37,399 nt of DNA from a virus. A program made the translations under genes and the position numbers. Shown here piece after piece: positions 1 through 6,443 of this stretch. Position 1 is the stretch's first letter. Every line of letters begins with the position of its first letter. The stretch is from positions 1-37,399 of the IMG/VR virus record IMGVR_UViG_3300034523_000120; one strand, given 5' to 3'. The notes beneath the pieces are model-generated. The model was not told the origin of the DNA and did no database searches. It saw nothing but the letters and a program-made list of their open reading frames with translations.

Positions 1-28
1 ACCACTGCCGATACCACGTTCTGATAGT

Positions 29-175
29 TCACTGCCCACCCCCTGCCTGCTTAGCCTTGCTCAAGACGAGTTCTTCGTAGCTGCGCTTGCGGCGCACTGC
101 GCCCGCCCAGGAAAACGCCACACCACCCACCACCATGAGGGTGGCCAAAATCAGGAATACCCATGCTGGTGTCAT
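29..175 (-). CDS. Small single-pass membrane protein (48 aa)
   Basis: I do not recognise the family. The protein opens with a hydrophobic stretch (about residues 3-26, MTPAWVFLILATLMVVGG...) followed by a short basic, hydrophilic tail (VRRKRSYEE), so a single inner-membrane span with a cytoplasmic tail is likely. Its ATG shares ATGA with the stop of the upstream rusA gene, which is the coupling used throughout this operon and the main reason to accept so short a frame. It is the last gene of the leftward early operon visible here. A holin role cannot be excluded, but nothing supports it. Confidence 0.6.
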   Translation of the reverse strand: MTPAWVFLILATLMVVGGVAFSWAGAVRRKRSYEELVLSKAKQAGGGQ

Positions 176-531
176 GCTGCTGCCTCCTGGGCCTGGATAC
201 GGACGCGCACGGCGCCGCCCTTGATCGTTTCCTTGCTCACCCTGACCTGAGTGGCGAACACGTTGTCGTCGATGCCCAGGGCATCAGCCAGGCCGTCACG
301 ACCCGCCTTGAACATCGCCAGCAGATTGTCGTCGTCGCGCCGGCGGCGATCCGGCGGCACGAACTCGATCATGAGCAGCGCTTCACCCTCAGGCGCCTGG
401 ATACCGGCCTGCTTCGCCAGCAGGTGGCAGGCTTCCCGGTAGGACTTGGCCGCCTTGCTCTTCCTGGTCCAGTGCACCCGGGCATTCGGGCTGCATGCGG
501 CCGGCGGCCACGGTAGTGTCAGTTCCGTCAT
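172..531 (-). CDS. rusA: RusA-like Holliday junction resolvase
   Basis: 119 aa, the usual RusA length. RusA enzymes are dimeric Mg-dependent endonucleases that cut Holliday junctions symmetrically. The hallmark acidic cluster is visible as RRRRDDDNLLAMFKAGRDGLADALGIDDN (about residues 62-90), with the conserved DxDN and the second acidic DD. The N-terminal LPWPPAACSPNARVHW matches the family's P-P-S-x-N-x-x-x-H pattern. It overlaps the upstream nuclease gene by ATGA. Together with NinB and the YbcO-like protein it forms the nin-type recombination block that follows O and P in lambdoid phages. It would resolve recombination intermediates before packaging. Confidence 0.93.
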   Translation of the reverse strand: MTELTLPWPPAACSPNARVHWTRKSKAAKSYREACHLLAKQAGIQAPEGEALLMIEFVPPDRRRRDDDNLLAMFKAGRDGLADALGIDDNVFATQVRVSKETIKGGAVRVRIQAQEAAA

Positions 532-830
532 GCGGCCCCCTTGATGGTCAGAATGCCGGCCCGGATCAGGGCCTCATGAGTCTCAGCGATCGCCCGCGGC
601 ATATCGGACCAGTCCACCTCGCCTTTCCCACGCCCGTCGAGCACGTCGTGGCAGGCGCTGCAGGCGTATACCGCCACGGTGTCGAAGCCCTTCATGCCCA
701 TGCCCTTCTGGCCGCATGGCAGGTGGGCCAGCACGGTGGTCTCTGGGTTGAAATTACAAGTGCCCGGAATGCGGACCGTGCAGTCCTGGCCGCGGGCGCT
801 GTCGCGGACCTTCTTGCTCACGACTCTCAT
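528..830 (-). CDS. YbcO/DUF1364-type putative nuclease
   Basis: 100 aa starting at MRVVSKKVRDSARGQDC. The sequence holds a zinc-type Cys/His set: C in RGQDC, C in GTCNF, H in AHLPCG, and CSACHD with its HD pair. This is the pattern of the DUF1364/YbcO family, reported as a small HNH-like nuclease in lambdoid prophages. The start overlaps ninB (ATGA at 827-830). An upstream in-frame extension is possible but would run through ninB, so the MRVV start is preferred. The likely role is DNA processing during phage recombination; the exact substrate is unknown. Confidence 0.82.
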   Translation of the reverse strand: MRVVSKKVRDSARGQDCTVRIPGTCNFNPETTVLAHLPCGQKGMGMKGFDTVAVYACSACHDVLDGRGKGEVDWSDMPRAIAETHEALIRAGILTIKGAA

Positions 831-1231
831 GCCGCAATCCCCCAGTGATCGGCAGTGGTGAACCTGACGCCCCGCTCTGCCGCGAACGCCTCCATGACTT
901 CGAACATGTCGTTGAACCACTTCTTTGACTGACGGCGGGTGGAGATGCCCAGAACGACGAACCCGCCATCCAGGCCGGGCACGGCGCGCTGCTGCTGTAC
1001 CGAGGCGCTGAATACGTGCTTCCAGTCCTCGTCGCTCAGCTTCTGGCCGTACCACTCAACCTGGCGGGCGATATCGCGCAACATGGCCCACATGCGGCGG
1101 TTCTGGGCGTCGCTGCGGACCTCCTCGCGCATGGACCAGGTGATGCCCCGGGTCAGGTCGACCCGGTTCAGCATCTGGATGGCTCGGGCGCGGTCTTGCT
1201 CGGTGCGGAGTGGGAAAGATGGGAGGGTCAT
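827..1231 (-). CDS. ninB: NinB-like recombination mediator
   Basis: 134 aa, close to lambda NinB (Orf, 146 aa), a ssDNA/SSB-binding mediator that helps load recombination proteins. Visible family features are SMREEVRSDAQNRRMWAMLRDIA near the middle, followed by a Trp/Tyr-rich segment and the ...ISTRRQSKKWFNDMFEVMEAFAAERGVRF C-terminal region. Start and stop overlap the neighbours by ATGA, so it is translationally coupled. Its place after O/P and before a YbcO-type nuclease and RusA is the classical nin-region order. Confidence 0.9.
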   Translation of the reverse strand: MTLPSFPLRTEQDRARAIQMLNRVDLTRGITWSMREEVRSDAQNRRMWAMLRDIARQVEWYGQKLSDEDWKHVFSASVQQQRAVPGLDGGFVVLGISTRRQSKKWFNDMFEVMEAFAAERGVRFTTADHWGIAA

Positions 1232-1386
1232 TTCTCACCCCCTTCGATCTTGATGCACTCGAAGGTGCGCTTGCCCACGTAGAACTTGCCCAGTCGCTCG
1301 CACTCGTCGGCGACGGTGTAGTGGGCATGGGCCCATCCGATCGATATACCCAGGATCAAGGCCAGCAGAGCAATGAAGGCGGTCAT
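1228..1386 (-). CDS. Small membrane-anchored protein (52 aa)
   Basis: Unrecognised. It starts with a hydrophobic helix (MTAFIALLALILGISIGWA) and continues as a hydrophilic domain with two Cys (DECERL, FECIKI). The helix could be an uncleaved anchor or a signal peptide, since WAHAHY could be cleaved. Both ends overlap neighbours by four bases (ATGA), which supports real translation within the operon. Confidence 0.6.
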   Translation of the reverse strand: MTAFIALLALILGISIGWAHAHYTVADECERLGKFYVGKRTFECIKIEGGEK

Positions 1387-1868
1387 CGGCTCGCCTCCTT
1401 GGCCAGGGCCGCGTCGATGATCTCGTCAATGTTGTCGCAGTAGCCGTAGATGTCCTGCACATCTGGCAGGCCATTGACTACATCACGGACAGCGCACCTG
1501 ATGTTTTCATCAACTTGCACGCTGATTTTTCCTAGGGCTTTGCGCAACGACTCGTTCTCGACCTTGAGCCGGATATTTTCCTGCATGTACTCCATGTGCT
1601 TGTCGAAGCTGCCAATAGGATCGCCTTTCGCAGATTCCAGCCGCTCGACCTCCGCGAGCAGGGCCAGGATGGTGGTCGGGCTGGCGGCAGCAGCAAACTC
1701 AGCATTCTGGGCGCCCTTGCCGTCGGGCGTGTGCCAGGCACTCAGGATCTTCCAGCTACCATCACCGATTACGTGCACGCCGTTGTGGTCGACTTCTACC
1801 CGCCGTGCACCGTGACTTTGGGTGGCAGCCTCGGCCAGAGCCTTCAGCTTCTGCTTATCGATGGTCAT
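1383..1868 (-). CDS. Ead/Ea22-like protein
   Basis: 161 aa from the ATG at 1868 (MTIDKQKLKALAEAA), which has GGGAG about 8 bases upstream. A longer in-frame start exists near 1895 but has no such signal. The opening KLKALAEAATQ and the central ...SPTTILALLAEVERLES resemble the Ea22/Ead-type proteins of lambdoid and Pseudomonas phages, whose function is unknown. The second half (QENIRLKVENESLRKALGKI) has heptad-like leucines, suggesting a short coiled coil. The C-terminus is acidic and ends in an IDEIIDAALAKEA helix. Confidence 0.65.
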   Translation of the reverse strand: MTIDKQKLKALAEAATQSHGARRVEVDHNGVHVIGDGSWKILSAWHTPDGKGAQNAEFAAAASPTTILALLAEVERLESAKGDPIGSFDKHMEYMQENIRLKVENESLRKALGKISVQVDENIRCAVRDVVNGLPDVQDIYGYCDNIDEIIDAALAKEASR

Positions 1869-1972
1869 GCGCACACTCCCTGGCCACCTGGGCATATCTG
1901 AATGAGGATGAAGGCGAAGAACTGGAACAGCAGGACAAGCGCTGCGAGCGATATGCAGATTTTCTGCCTCAT
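1865..1972 (-). CDS. Tiny membrane peptide (35 aa)
   Basis: MRQKICISLAALVLLFQFFAFILIQ is one hydrophobic span after a short basic N-terminus; the tail is ten residues with one Cys. It is accepted because its ATG overlaps the previous stop (ATGA, 1969-1972) and its stop overlaps the next start (ATGA, 1865-1868), filling exactly what would otherwise be a gap. Function unknown. Confidence 0.55.
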   Translation of the reverse strand: MRQKICISLAALVLLFQFFAFILIQICPGGQGVCA

Positions 1973-2247
1973 GGCGCCACCTTCAGGCCCTGGGCCTCGA
2001 TAGCCTCTGCGCAGCCGTCACGCATCACGCGGGCAGCCTCCTGGCTGTACTCGCCAAACCACTCGGTACCAGGAAATTCCACCACCACGGCCTCACGGGA
2101 TGCCTGCCAGCCCTTCTGGAACGACTCCCAATCGGCCTGGGCCATCGGATCGATGTAGTTGTTTCCCTTCGGAGGATGGCGGCGATGGTCGCGGGAGTTG
2201 GTGCGCTCGAAGGCTTGGCGCATTTCGCGCATCTTGTTGGTGTCCAT
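1969..2247 (-). CDS. Hypothetical phage protein (92 aa)
   Basis: Begins MDTNKMREMRQAFERTNSRDHRR. The centre, DPMAQADWESFQKGWQASREA, matches a motif I associate with small proteins of many Pseudomonas and lambdoid phages (WESFQKGWQAS). No catalytic motif, signal peptide or membrane span is visible. It overlaps the upstream zinc-ribbon-like gene by one base of its start codon. Start 2247 is chosen because it coincides with that stop; an in-frame ATG 24 nt further upstream lies within the neighbour. Confidence 0.7.
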   Translation of the reverse strand: MDTNKMREMRQAFERTNSRDHRRHPPKGNNYIDPMAQADWESFQKGWQASREAVVVEFPGTEWFGEYSQEAARVMRDGCAEAIEAQGLKVAP

Positions 2248-2420
2248 CAGTGCTTCTCCTGCGCGTGCCACTTGGCCTTGTACTCAGCGATGAAGTCGGC
2301 AGGAAACTGCGAGCGCCATCCGCACCGGCACTTGAACTGCTCGCCATCCCAGGTGGTGCGTGGCATCAGGTGCGGGCACCGCTCGCCGCCGCAATACGGT
2401 GAGTAGCCTTCGCGGCTCAT
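2247..2420 (-). CDS. Small Cys-rich (zinc-ribbon-like) protein
   Basis: 57 aa. Cys/His residues are spaced as YCGGERCPHL ... FKCRCGW, consistent with one zinc-binding knuckle pair. The ATG at 2420 has a weak GAG about 8 bases upstream. A GTG at 2444, overlapping the stop of the P-like gene (GTGA) and preceded by a GGAGG-rich run, would add eight residues and may be the true start. Function unknown; it may bind nucleic acid or a replication partner. Confidence 0.6.
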   Translation of the reverse strand: MSREGYSPYCGGERCPHLMPRTTWDGEQFKCRCGWRSQFPADFIAEYKAKWHAQEKH

Positions 2421-2440
2421 CAGGTTTTCTCGAACGAGGC

Positions 2441-3202
2441 TCACACCCCCTCCCCGGCCGGCTGCCCGGCGCGCTTGATGTTCAACTTGGCCAGCAGGTG
2501 TGCACGGCAGGCGGCGGCGCTGGTTGGGATCTGCTGGATCTCCAGCAGGCGAGCCTGCTTCTGGCCGGCATACTCGTCGGCGAGCTGGGCCAGGCCCTTC
2601 TGGCTGTCGTGCCCGATCCCGGTGGCGATATCCCCCAAGGGCTCGCCGGCGACCAGCATGCGGATCGTGATGTCGTAGGCACGGGCGAAAACCTTCTCGG
2701 CCCGCTCCACCTCCATCGAGCCCAGGTTCTGCGCCTCGCACTGCAGGGCCGCGTGGCGCACCGCTGCGTGCGACCAGGTGCGGGAACCCGCGCGACTGGG
2801 GTGGAAGTTCTCCAGCGCCTCTGCCAGGGCCCGCGCAAGCGGCGGAATGCCCATCTCTTCCGGGGTCGGCTGGCACAGCTTGATGAACTTGCCGCTGCTC
2901 GGGGCGAAGTCGGTACCCAGCACCCTGCACTTCTGGATGCCGAAGCGGATCTGCTCAAGCGTGTTGATGCCCGCGGCAACGAAGGACTTGATCCAGCTGC
3001 GCTTGGCGGCCTTCAGCGCCTCGTCATCCGGCCAGGCCTGCTTCCACGCTGGGAATATGGCCTGCAGCTCCTTGAACAGGGCGTTGACCACCTCGGTGGT
3101 GCCCGGGTCCAGCGGCTTGGCCGGGGCCTGCACCTCGGCGGGCAGATTGCGGGCCGTGGCCATGATCTGCGTCACGCTGCGCAGTTTCGGTTGTGCACTC
3201 AT
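2441..3202 (-). CDS. P: Replication protein P-like helicase loader
   Basis: 253 aa. Lambda P binds the host DnaB helicase and delivers it to O at the origin. Supporting features are its position immediately after the O-like gene (ATGA overlap at 3199-3202), its length close to lambda P (233 aa), and the family-like core FKELQAIFPAWKQAWPD...KRSWIKSFVAAGINTLEQIRFGIQKCR...PSSGKFIKLCQPTPEEMG. The C-terminal part is helical and charged. No P-loop is visible, so this is a P-type loader and not a DnaC-like AAA loader. Assignment rests on context and remembered family pattern. Confidence 0.85.
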   Translation of the reverse strand: MSAQPKLRSVTQIMATARNLPAEVQAPAKPLDPGTTEVVNALFKELQAIFPAWKQAWPDDEALKAAKRSWIKSFVAAGINTLEQIRFGIQKCRVLGTDFAPSSGKFIKLCQPTPEEMGIPPLARALAEALENFHPSRAGSRTWSHAAVRHAALQCEAQNLGSMEVERAEKVFARAYDITIRMLVAGEPLGDIATGIGHDSQKGLAQLADEYAGQKQARLLEIQQIPTSAAACRAHLLAKLNIKRAGQPAGEGV

Positions 3203-3978
3203 AAGGCCCCCAGGTCATCAGCCCAGCTGGTATCGTTGAAGTCGGGGCCGGTGCGGCGCTGGCCCTGCTGTGAACCCGGCAGCACTTTCTCCGGGAACAG
3301 GCCGGTCCAGCCGTTGCTGATGGACTGGTTGATCACGGCGTCGGGCGCGTGGTGGCCGGCCAGAGTCTTGGCCTGCTTCGCGCAGGTGGTGGCGGTCAGA
3401 GGCTTGCGGATCTCTTTGCGGTGCTGGCACCAGTCGGCCCAGGTCTGCTCGCTGACGTTGGCCGGCTTGGCAGTCAGCGGATCGAACTTCTGAGCCTTCT
3501 TCGGAGCCGCAGGAGCGTCAGCGAATGGCCCCTTCGGTTCTTTGATGGTTCCTTGATGGTTTATTGATGGATTGGGTGCAGCTCCTGCACCCCGTTCTGT
3601 CGTGGTTTGCACCCCGTTCTGTCGTGAGCTGCACCCCGTTGTGTCGTCATTTGCACCCCGTTCCGAACCGGGTGCAGCTGGTGCACCCCGTTCTACGCAC
3701 AGGTCGTAGACGGTCGGGCGGCGGTCGTGACGGTCGATGTACGCGCCGGCAATTGCCTGATTCCCAAGGCGAATTACACCGATCTCGAGCAGGTGGTCGA
3801 GCTTGTACTTGACCGTGCGGATGGACAGCCCGGTGTCTTCACTGATGCTGGATGACGAGGGAAAAGCCCCGCGGCCGTTCTTGTCGGCATAGTTGGCCAG
3901 GACCAGCAGCACGTAGCGCGCAGTGGCGTCTACAATGTCGCGCTGCTCCAAGGCCCAGGACATCGATTGAACGCTCAC
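3199..3978 (-). CDS. O: Replication initiator, O-like, with winged-helix domain
   Basis: 259 aa from the GTG at 3978, which overlaps the upstream stop (GTGA) and has GAGG six bases upstream; an ATG at 3963 is the alternative. The N-terminal 75 residues form a winged HTH (DATARYVLLVLANYAD ... PSSSSISEDTGLSIRTVKYKLDHLLEIGVIRL). The middle (about residues 95-145) is low-complexity and is encoded by the iteron array described separately. The C-terminus (PANVSEQTWADWCQHRKEIRKPLT...) would contact P. Gene, repeats and neighbour reproduce the lambda O/ori/P arrangement. It should bind the iterons and open the origin. Confidence 0.88.
   Translation of the reverse strand: MSVQSMSWALEQRDIVDATARYVLLVLANYADKNGRGAFPSSSSISEDTGLSIRTVKYKLDHLLEIGVIRLGNQAIAGAYIDRHDRRPTVYDLCVERGAPAAPGSERGANDDTTGCSSRQNGVQTTTERGAGAAPNPSINHQGTIKEPKGPFADAPAAPKKAQKFDPLTAKPANVSEQTWADWCQHRKEIRKPLTATTCAKQAKTLAGHHAPDAVINQSISNGWTGLFPEKVLPGSQQGQRRTGPDFNDTSWADDLGAL
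3542..3700. repeat. Replication origin: five iterons plus a TTGATGG triplet, inside the O gene
   Basis: On the plus strand, GCACCCCGTT begins at 3587, 3609, 3631, 3653 and 3683. The first four copies are exactly 22 bp apart and the fifth follows after 30 bp. The first three continue with TGTCGT. Next to them, TTGATGG occurs at 3542, 3553 and 3564, exactly 11 bp apart, in the most AT-rich stretch of the gene. Iterons plus an AT-rich flank inside the initiator gene is the structure of lambda ori, so this is the probable origin. The copy number and phasing are read directly; binding by the O-like protein is inferred. Confidence 0.85.
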
Positions 3979-4259
3979 GCCGCACCTCGCACAGCCTTGT
4001 CGTGGGTGTGCAGGCCGTCCCCGGCATCGTCTAGCGCGGTGATAAGGTCGCGCGCCCTCTGAGTCGCGGATTCGAGAGCGGCGTCCTGCGGGAGCGCCCC
4101 GTCCTCGATGAGCAACACGAGATCCTTGGCCGCCTCCATCAGCTCGCAATACAGCGAGTAGTCACCGATCCCGGCAGCCGTCACGCGTCCGCCAGCCAGC
4201 TGCATGCCCAGGTGAATCGGCTCGACAGGGGCCTCTACAACAATGGTCACAAGCTTCAT
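3975..4259 (-). CDS. Hypothetical protein (94 aa)
   Basis: No family recognised. The frame starts MKLVTIVVEAPVEPIHLGMQLAGG and is followed by helices with many Ala/Asp. It overlaps both neighbours by four bases (4256-4259 with the Rha gene, 3975-3978 with the O gene), so it is coupled between the regulator and the initiator. No membrane span or signal peptide is visible. Confidence 0.65.
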   Translation of the reverse strand: MKLVTIVVEAPVEPIHLGMQLAGGRVTAAGIGDYSLYCELMEAAKDLVLLIEDGALPQDAALESATQRARDLITALDDAGDGLHTHDKAVRGAA

Positions 4260-5065
4260 GGGCGCGACCCTCCAGCCAGGCTTACCAGTTCCAGGAAACG
4301 ATCCACGTACCAGTGCGGCTGTGTTTCGCGGGGCGATTGAGGGCTGGTCAGGTTCTTGCCATAGCGCAGCCCCTTGTCGGTGATGGCCCAGAACGTGACC
4401 GTCTCCTGCTTGGAGTTCTTGCGTTGCATGACCTTGATCAGCCCGGCCTGCTGCAGTGCTTTGTTGAACGACGCAGGCGACATGCGGATGCCGTTATCTT
4501 TGAGCAAGGCGGTCAGGGCCTTGGTCGGCAACGAGCTGCCACCAGCCGCGTCAGCCGGCGCATCCACGGCATAGCTGGGCAGGAACTTCGGATCAAGACC
4601 GTTGTTCTCGGCGATCTTGGCCAGCATCTGCATCTGGCACGACGCGGCAGGCTTCAGCAGGCGCGTGAAGCACTCCATGATGGCGATCTCGCCGATCACC
4701 TTGGTGCCGTTGGCCATCACTGCCTGGCGCGCCTCGGACTGACCTTCCAGCTCACGCCAGCGGCGGATCACCTTCATGCGCAGTCTGGCGCTGTAGCCGG
4801 TCAGCAGGCAGTCGGTGTGCTCTCGGTCCAGCAAATACTCGACCTGCTCTCGGTTCTGCCCGTCCAAGTAGATGTGCTCAAAACTGAGTACATCTGCTTT
4901 CAGTTCGGCCAGCATGGCCACAATGTCACGCTTCACGTTGGCGTGACGCTTGCCAGTCAAGCTGGCGATCTCTCGCGACGACATCGTGCGCGCCACGAAA
5001 TCGTGGTTCGCATTTTGTGGCGCGGGCCGGTTGAGGGCCTGTACACTTTGGGTCTGCATATGCAT
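4256..5065 (-). CDS. Rha-family phage regulatory protein
   Basis: 269 aa. Residues about 25-115 match the Rha N-terminal domain: VARTMSSREIASLTGKRHANVKRDIVAM, a HTH-like entry, then HIYLDGQNREQVEYLLDREHTDCLLTGYSARLRMKVIRRWRELE, the typical Y-L-L-D-R...L-x-T-G-Y motif. The C-terminal third (LLKDNGIRMSPASFNKALQQAGLIK ... WAITDKGLRYGKN) resembles an antirepressor-type DNA-binding module. Rha proteins are linked to phage regulation and to growth interference in some hosts. ATG 5065 has AGGGG four bases upstream; ATG 5059 is the alternative. Two palindromes (5138-5179) lie in its promoter region. Confidence 0.85.
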   Translation of the reverse strand: MHMQTQSVQALNRPAPQNANHDFVARTMSSREIASLTGKRHANVKRDIVAMLAELKADVLSFEHIYLDGQNREQVEYLLDREHTDCLLTGYSARLRMKVIRRWRELEGQSEARQAVMANGTKVIGEIAIMECFTRLLKPAASCQMQMLAKIAENNGLDPKFLPSYAVDAPADAAGGSSLPTKALTALLKDNGIRMSPASFNKALQQAGLIKVMQRKNSKQETVTFWAITDKGLRYGKNLTSPQSPRETQPHWYVDRFLELVSLAGGSRP

Positions 5066-5095
5066 AATTCCCCTACAGAGTTTTGTATTGCAGAG

Positions 5096-5121
5096 AGCCG
5101 GGCCGCAATCCCGGCTTTTTT
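5096..5121 (+). terminator. Rho-independent terminator reading rightward
   Basis: AGCCGGG (5096-5102) pairs with CCCGGCT (5110-5116) across a 7-nt loop, followed by a run of T on the plus strand. The opposite strand has no T tail, so it acts only on rightward transcripts, although the genes on both sides read leftward. Confidence 0.7.
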
Positions 5122-5137
5122 GTGTCTGCGATTTGGC

Positions 5138-5179
5138 GTCCCTTATGAGGGACTGGCGTCCGGGTCCCTAATTAGGGAT
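5138..5179. promoter_or_regulatory. Two 16-bp palindromic sites upstream of the Rha gene
   Basis: GTCCCTTATGAGGGAC (5138-5153) and GTCCCTAATTAGGGAT (5164-5179) share the GTCCCTNANNAGGGA frame and are 26 bp centre to centre. They lie between the Rha start (5065) and a small RHH-type gene (stop 5187). They look like operators for one of the dimeric RHH proteins or for Rha itself. The binding partner is inference. Confidence 0.6.
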
Positions 5180-5186
5180 CGGACGG

Positions 5187-5399
5187 TTACCTCGGCGCCG
5201 CGAACGGCACCACGTTGTTGCTCTTGGGCCTTCCGCGCTGCGCGAGGAAGTGCGTGGCCTTCTTCAGGATCTGCGCGGCAAGCTCGTCAGTGCTGACACC
5301 AACCTCCTCCGCCCAGGCTTCCAGGTCCGCGAAGTCATTCCGGCGGAACCGGGCGACCTCTACGTCGTGCTGCTGTACTGCTTCATTTGCAGGCGACAT
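5187..5399 (-). CDS. Small Arc/RHH-type DNA-binding protein
   Basis: 70 aa from the ATG at 5399, which has GGAGG five bases upstream; an in-frame ATG at 5411 lacks a site. The stretch HDVEVARFRRNDFADLEAWAEEVGVSTDELAAQILKKATHFL reads as a short strand followed by two helices, as in Arc/MetJ-type ribbon-helix-helix proteins. The tail is basic and proline-containing (RGRPKSNNVVPF). It is one of four short look-alike genes in a row and ends next to the 5138-5179 palindromes. Confidence 0.65.
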   Translation of the reverse strand: MSPANEAVQQHDVEVARFRRNDFADLEAWAEEVGVSTDELAAQILKKATHFLAQRGRPKSNNVVPFAAPR

Positions 5400-5418
5400 T
5401 CGTCCTCCCATGACCTAT

Positions 5419-5625
5419 TCAGGCCCTGGCCTTCTTCTCGTTGATCAGCGGCAGGTGGCCGTGCTCTTTCTTGAACGCCAGCGCGGCCAGGATGATTTCC
5501 CGGGCCAGCACGCTGTGCTGGGCCTTGAGCTCCAGGGCGTATCCCTTCAGCTCGTTGAAGTCCTCGTCATCCAAGCGGACCTTGACCTGGTGGTCGTGGC
5601 GGTGTGCTTTGTCGTCGTAGGCCAT
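5419..5625 (-). CDS. Arc-like ribbon-helix-helix protein
   Basis: 68 aa. HDHQVKVRLDDEDFNELKGYALELKAQHSVLAREIILAAL fits the RHH pattern: a strand with alternating charged and hydrophobic residues (QVKVRLDDE), then helix, turn, helix. It is clearly similar to the protein at 5893-6081 (H-D-x-x-V-K-V-R-x-D-E-D). Such dimers bind DNA through the paired strand. The start is the ATG at 5625 (MAYDDKAHRHDH). Confidence 0.7.
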   Translation of the reverse strand: MAYDDKAHRHDHQVKVRLDDEDFNELKGYALELKAQHSVLAREIILAALAFKKEHGHLPLINEKKARA

Positions 5626-5694
5626 CAAGTGATCCCCTGCTCGCTGCTGCTTCAGTAGGTCGGTCGGGCTTATCAGTTACGCGTCAGGGCCTAT

Positions 5695-5874
5695 TCAGGC
5701 CTTTCGGTGGAACGGCATTACTGCTCCCCGCGGACTGCGGGGCTTTGTTCGGTTGGCCAGTTCACGACGGATCAGGTCGGCTGCGAGCGCTTCAGGGCTG
5801 ATGCCCCGTCTCGTCGCCTCTCGCTCCAGCTGCTCCATCAGTCCCTGGTCCAATCCGATGTCTTCAATCGGCAT
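5695..5874 (-). CDS. Small RHH-like protein (59 aa)
   Basis: ATG at 5874 is preceded by a strong AGGAGG five bases upstream. The protein MPIEDIGLDQGLMEQLEREATRRG ISPEALAADLIRREL has the two-helix spacing of the neighbouring RHH proteins (E-A-x-x-x-G-I-S-P-E-A-L-A-A), though its N-terminal strand is less clear. The tail is basic (NRTKPRSPRGA). It completes a run of four small regulators between Cro and Rha. Confidence 0.65.
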   Translation of the reverse strand: MPIEDIGLDQGLMEQLEREATRRGISPEALAADLIRRELANRTKPRSPRGAVMPFHRKA

Positions 5875-5892
5875 GGGGCCTCCTACGGGCCT

Positions 5893-6081
5893 TCAGGCCA
5901 CGTTCTGATCGCCGGTATTCTCCGAAGCCAGGGCGGCCAATTGAGCTTCCAGCAGCTCACGGCAGAGCACAGCGCGCTGGGTGCGGTGAAACTTGGCCAG
6001 CGCCTGAATCAGTTCGAACGTGTCCTCATCGACCCGGACCTTGATCTCACGGTCGTGCAGGTGCTTGGGGTTGGCGTACAT
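5893..6081 (-). CDS. Arc-like ribbon-helix-helix protein
   Basis: 62 aa. MYANPKHLHDREIKVRVDEDTFELIQALAKFHRTQRAVLCRELLEAQLA shows the RHH strand (REIKVRVDED) followed by two helices, and parallels the 5419-5625 protein. AAGGAG lies about 11 bases before the ATG. It is the second gene of the leftward operon after Cro, so it should be made early. Its operator is unknown; the palindromes at 5138-5179 are candidates. Confidence 0.7.
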   Translation of the reverse strand: MYANPKHLHDREIKVRVDEDTFELIQALAKFHRTQRAVLCRELLEAQLAALASENTGDQNVA

Positions 6082-6113
6082 GCTTGGGTGGCTCCTTGCG
6101 GCTATGAAATGGG

Positions 6114-6335
6114 TCAGGCAGCTGATTTCTTGATGCCTTGCTTGCCGTTTTTGGCCAGCTCAGCGTGCATTTGGTCGATAGCGGTCCCTGCCACGTAGCT
6201 CGGGTTGCTGATCTGGCCGTTGCGAATACGGAAAACCGTCGAGATGTCGCACTTGGCGCGCTCTGCGATGGCCTTGTAGGTCATTCCAGAGCCCAGCAGC
6301 TCATCCAGTTTTTTCGGAAGATCGGTAGCGCTCAT
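6114..6335 (-). CDS. Cro-like repressor
   Basis: 73 aa from the ATG at 6335 with a strong GGAGG five bases upstream. The HTH is MTYKAIAERAKCDISTVFRIRNGQISNP, a compact Cro/CI-type fold with little else. It is divergently transcribed from the CI gene across a 102-bp operator region and is the first gene of the leftward early operon. It is the likely lytic switch partner that shuts off cI expression. Confidence 0.82.
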   Translation of the reverse strand: MSATDLPKKLDELLGSGMTYKAIAERAKCDISTVFRIRNGQISNPSYVAGTAIDQMHAELAKNGKQGIKKSAA

Positions 6336-6360
6336 GGCTGCCTCCTTTGTAGATATGCAC

Positions 6361-6389
6361 ATCATCATGCACTGGTGCATATATGTCAA
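6361..6389 (-). promoter_or_regulatory. Leftward early promoter
   Basis: On the minus strand TTGACA (6389-6384) is followed by a 17-bp spacer and GATGAT (6366-6361, four of six matches to TATAAT). A perfect CI-type palindrome fills the spacer. It drives Cro, Rha, O and P. Confidence 0.7.
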
Positions 6390-6443
6390 CGCTCTGCCTT
6401 ATTGCTGTATGCACCGCCGGGAGGCAGCATTGCACTCATGCAT
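6367..6443. promoter_or_regulatory. CI/Cro operators in the immunity region
   Basis: ATGCACTGGTGCAT (6367-6380) is a palindrome with a 2-bp centre. TTGCACTCATGCAT (6430-6443) matches ten of the twelve half-site bases and covers the cI start codon. Lone half-sites ATGCAC lie at 6355 and 6409. The same palindrome recurs at 8772 and 8797. Confidence 0.75.

Noticed and set aside
3587-3700. The 22-bp spaced repeats as a CRISPR array
   Set aside because: Repeats are about 10-16 bp with 6-12 bp between them, lie inside a coding gene, and there are no cas genes; iterons explain them.
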